From Actinomyces sp. HMSC035G02 (lineage in GTDB: Bacteria; Actinomycetota; Actinomycetes; Actinomycetales; Actinomycetaceae): a DNA stretch of 53,368 nt. The first letter of the stretch is position 1; each line of letters begins with the position of its first letter. This document shows, one piece after another, positions 52,158 to 53,368 of this stretch. The notes beneath the pieces are model-generated. The model had not been told where the DNA came from. It did not search any database and saw only the letters and a program-made list of their open reading frames with translations. Location: contig KV835891.1 in assembly GCA_001838165.1 (NCBI GenBank), forward strand, positions 1 through 53,368, in the 5' to 3' direction. The position numbers and the translations under genes were made by a program.

Positions 52158-52199
52158 GGTTGCGGCCCCGCACAGAAAATTCTGTGCGGGGCCACAACC
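52158..52199. terminator. Strong bidirectional terminator
   Basis: A 13-bp perfect stem, GGCCCCGCACAGA (52164-52176) with TCTGTGCGGGGCC (52181-52193), is extended by GGTTG/CAACC after one mismatch. It sits between the convergent PPE-like gene and trkA, and serves both. Confidence 0.88.
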
Positions 52200-52213
52200 G
52201 TACTAAAAGGGCC

Positions 52214-52891
52214 TCAGGGGCGGTTCGCGAAATACTCCAGCAGGTGCGAGTCGCCCGACACGATGATCTCGTCGTCGGCGTTGATACGCGTCGACGAATC
52301 CGCGTACTCGAAGCGCTGCTTGGGGCGGCGGATCGCCAGCACGTTGACGCCGTAGCGGCCACGCAGGTCGAGTTCCTCAAGGGAGAAGCCACGTACCTCC
52401 TGCGGGGGGCGCAGCTTCATGATGGAGAAGCCGTCCTTCTCCATCTCGATGTAGTCAACCATGCGGCCGCCCACCAGGTGCGCCGTGCGCTTGCCTGCGT
52501 CCAGGTCGGGGTAGACAACGTGGTGGGCGCCCACGCGGCGCAGAATGCGGCCGTGCTGGGAGGACGTCGCCTTCACCCAGATCGAGGAAATGCCCATGTC
52601 GACGAGGTTCGCGGTGATGAGCACCGCCGCCTCCAGCGAGGAACCCACACCGACGACGGCACTGCGGAACTCACGCGCCCCCAGCTGCTCAAGGGCATCC
52701 TTGGAGGTCGCGTCGGCCTCGACGAGGGGGAAACGACCCGCGAAGGCCTGCACGCGGGCGGGGTTCTTTTCGACGGCCAGGATCTCGTAGCCCAGCTGGT
52801 CCTGCGTCACTGCGACGGCGGACCCGAAACGGCCCAGCCCGATGACGAGCGTTCCCGACTGGAGTTCCTTTGACTCGCGTTCATCTGCCAT
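52214..52891 (-). CDS. trkA: TrkA/KtrA-type potassium uptake regulatory subunit
   Basis: 225 residues with one RCK_N and one RCK_C domain. The Rossmann nucleotide motif GLGRFG is at 18-23, with the acidic end of strand 2 in AVEKNP and a further ADATSKD loop; the C-terminal half (about 140-225) has the RCK_C sheet (FSLEELDLRGRYGVNVLAI). It gates a TrkH/KtrB-type channel according to nucleotide state, and RCK_C domains of other bacteria bind c-di-AMP. ATG 52891 is used; open frame to 52921 rejected. No channel gene lies within the 477 bp upstream inside this window, nor downstream, so the partner is elsewhere. Confidence 0.92.
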   Translation of the reverse strand: MADERESKELQSGTLVIGLGRFGSAVAVTQDQLGYEILAVEKNPARVQAFAGRFPLVEADATSKDALEQLGAREFRSAVVGVGSSLEAAVLITANLVDMGISSIWVKATSSQHGRILRRVGAHHVVYPDLDAGKRTAHLVGGRMVDYIEMEKDGFSIMKLRPPQEVRGFSLEELDLRGRYGVNVLAIRRPKQRFEYADSSTRINADDEIIVSGDSHLLEYFANRP

Positions 52892-53368
52892 GCCCCCATT
52901 CTTCCCTGCGTGCGCCCCCAACGCGAACGCTGCGGCCGTCAGCGTGGTCCGAGACCTGCCTACATTCGGCCGGGCGGGTGGCGTGGTCGTGAGCGCGGTG
53001 GTGTTTGCGGTGTCCGTGCCCGGAGGTGCTGGTCAGCGTGACGGTGCCCGCAAACAGCTTGCGGAGCCCATGGGTTGCGGCACTATCAGGACGATGCGTG
53101 TGAAACACGCGTGAAACATTTTCTTGGTCGCTAACGTCCTACCTTTGTGCGGATGGCGGCCAGAACCTGTCAAAGAAAGATGGCTTTGTGCCGTCCGCAG
53201 CTCGAGGTGACAGTGATGTCGGCTTGCTTGTGAAACCGGCATCGCCTTTGCGGGCTGGTGAGGTGGGCCAGTTGAAACCGGTGTCGCCTTTGCGGGCATG
53301 GATAGGCCTGTTTTGGGCGGTTGGAGCGGCGCATTGGTGTTGTGGGTTTCAAATGTGAGTGTTGGCCG
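52892..53368. other. Gene-free stretch at window end
   Basis: No coding region is supported in these 477 bp; the short open frames are low-complexity. It holds a small hairpin GCGTGT-GAA-ACACGC (53096-53110) and a two-copy 25-bp direct repeat (listed separately). The part nearest trkA should contain its promoter, but I could not pick one. Confidence 0.6.
53231..53297. repeat. 25-bp direct repeat, two copies, 42-bp period
   Basis: Copies at 53231-53255 and 53273-53297 differ at two positions, with 17 nt between. The window ends 71 bp later, so further copies outside cannot be excluded. Confidence 0.7.

Noticed and set aside
53231..53297. CRISPR array
   Set aside because: Only two repeat copies, a 17-nt spacer that is too short, imperfect repeats and no cas genes nearby.

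Overview
The window looks like chromosomal DNA of a high-GC Gram-positive bacterium (Actinomycetota). The evidence is very high third-position GC, frequent GTG and TTG starts, 4-bp start/stop overlaps, and the gene order dacB, zincin-like gene, tilS, hpt, ftsH, folE, folP, folB-folK, DUF3180, which is an actinobacterial block. An Actinomyces/Schaalia-like member of Actinomycetaceae is my best guess; this comes from general resemblance, not from a search.

Positions 1-15.2 kb hold housekeeping genes. Inorganic pyrophosphatase is on the minus strand. A plus-strand run follows: PBP4-type carboxypeptidase, a zincin-family protein that appears to have lost its HExxH motif, TilS, hypoxanthine phosphoribosyltransferase, FtsH, the folate genes (folB fused to folK, with a long disordered tail), and two small membrane proteins. 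DisA (c-di-AMP synthase) and RadA follow on the minus strand.

Positions 15.2-26.5 kb hold an envelope operon: a 2012-residue anchored protein with many Ig/cadherin-like and fibronectin III domains, a DUF58 protein, a transglutaminase-like membrane protein whose catalytic Cys is replaced by Asp, and a transmembrane Ser/Thr kinase.

Positions 26.5-52.1 kb form a large type VII secretion (ESX-like) locus. Core genes are eccC (minus), two different eccD paralogues (one beside eccC, one in the eccB-mycP operon), eccB, mycP, and a pair of WXG100 genes. Accessory genes encode an RDD-FHA membrane protein, a lipoprotein, a YbaB/EspL-like protein and four candidate helical substrates or PPE/EspC-like proteins. 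No eccE or eccA was found. The most striking feature is six additional small secreted subtilisin-like proteins, three on each side of the core. All six share an unusual catalytic-Asp motif (Asp-Gly-x instead of Asp-Thr/Ser-Gly), a disulfide-candidate Cys pair, and a C-terminal module ending in a His-[Leu/Ile]-Gly-Thr-Ser-Pro-x-[Tyr/Phe]-His tail that MycP lacks. They occur as diverging duplicates with near-identical ends. I consider this linked subtilase array the best candidate for an undescribed system. A second novelty is an EspC-like protein carrying eleven strict 15-residue repeats.

The window ends with a TrkA/KtrA-type potassium regulatory subunit on the minus strand and a gene-free stretch with a short direct repeat. 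No tRNA, rRNA, insertion sequence or convincing CRISPR array was seen.
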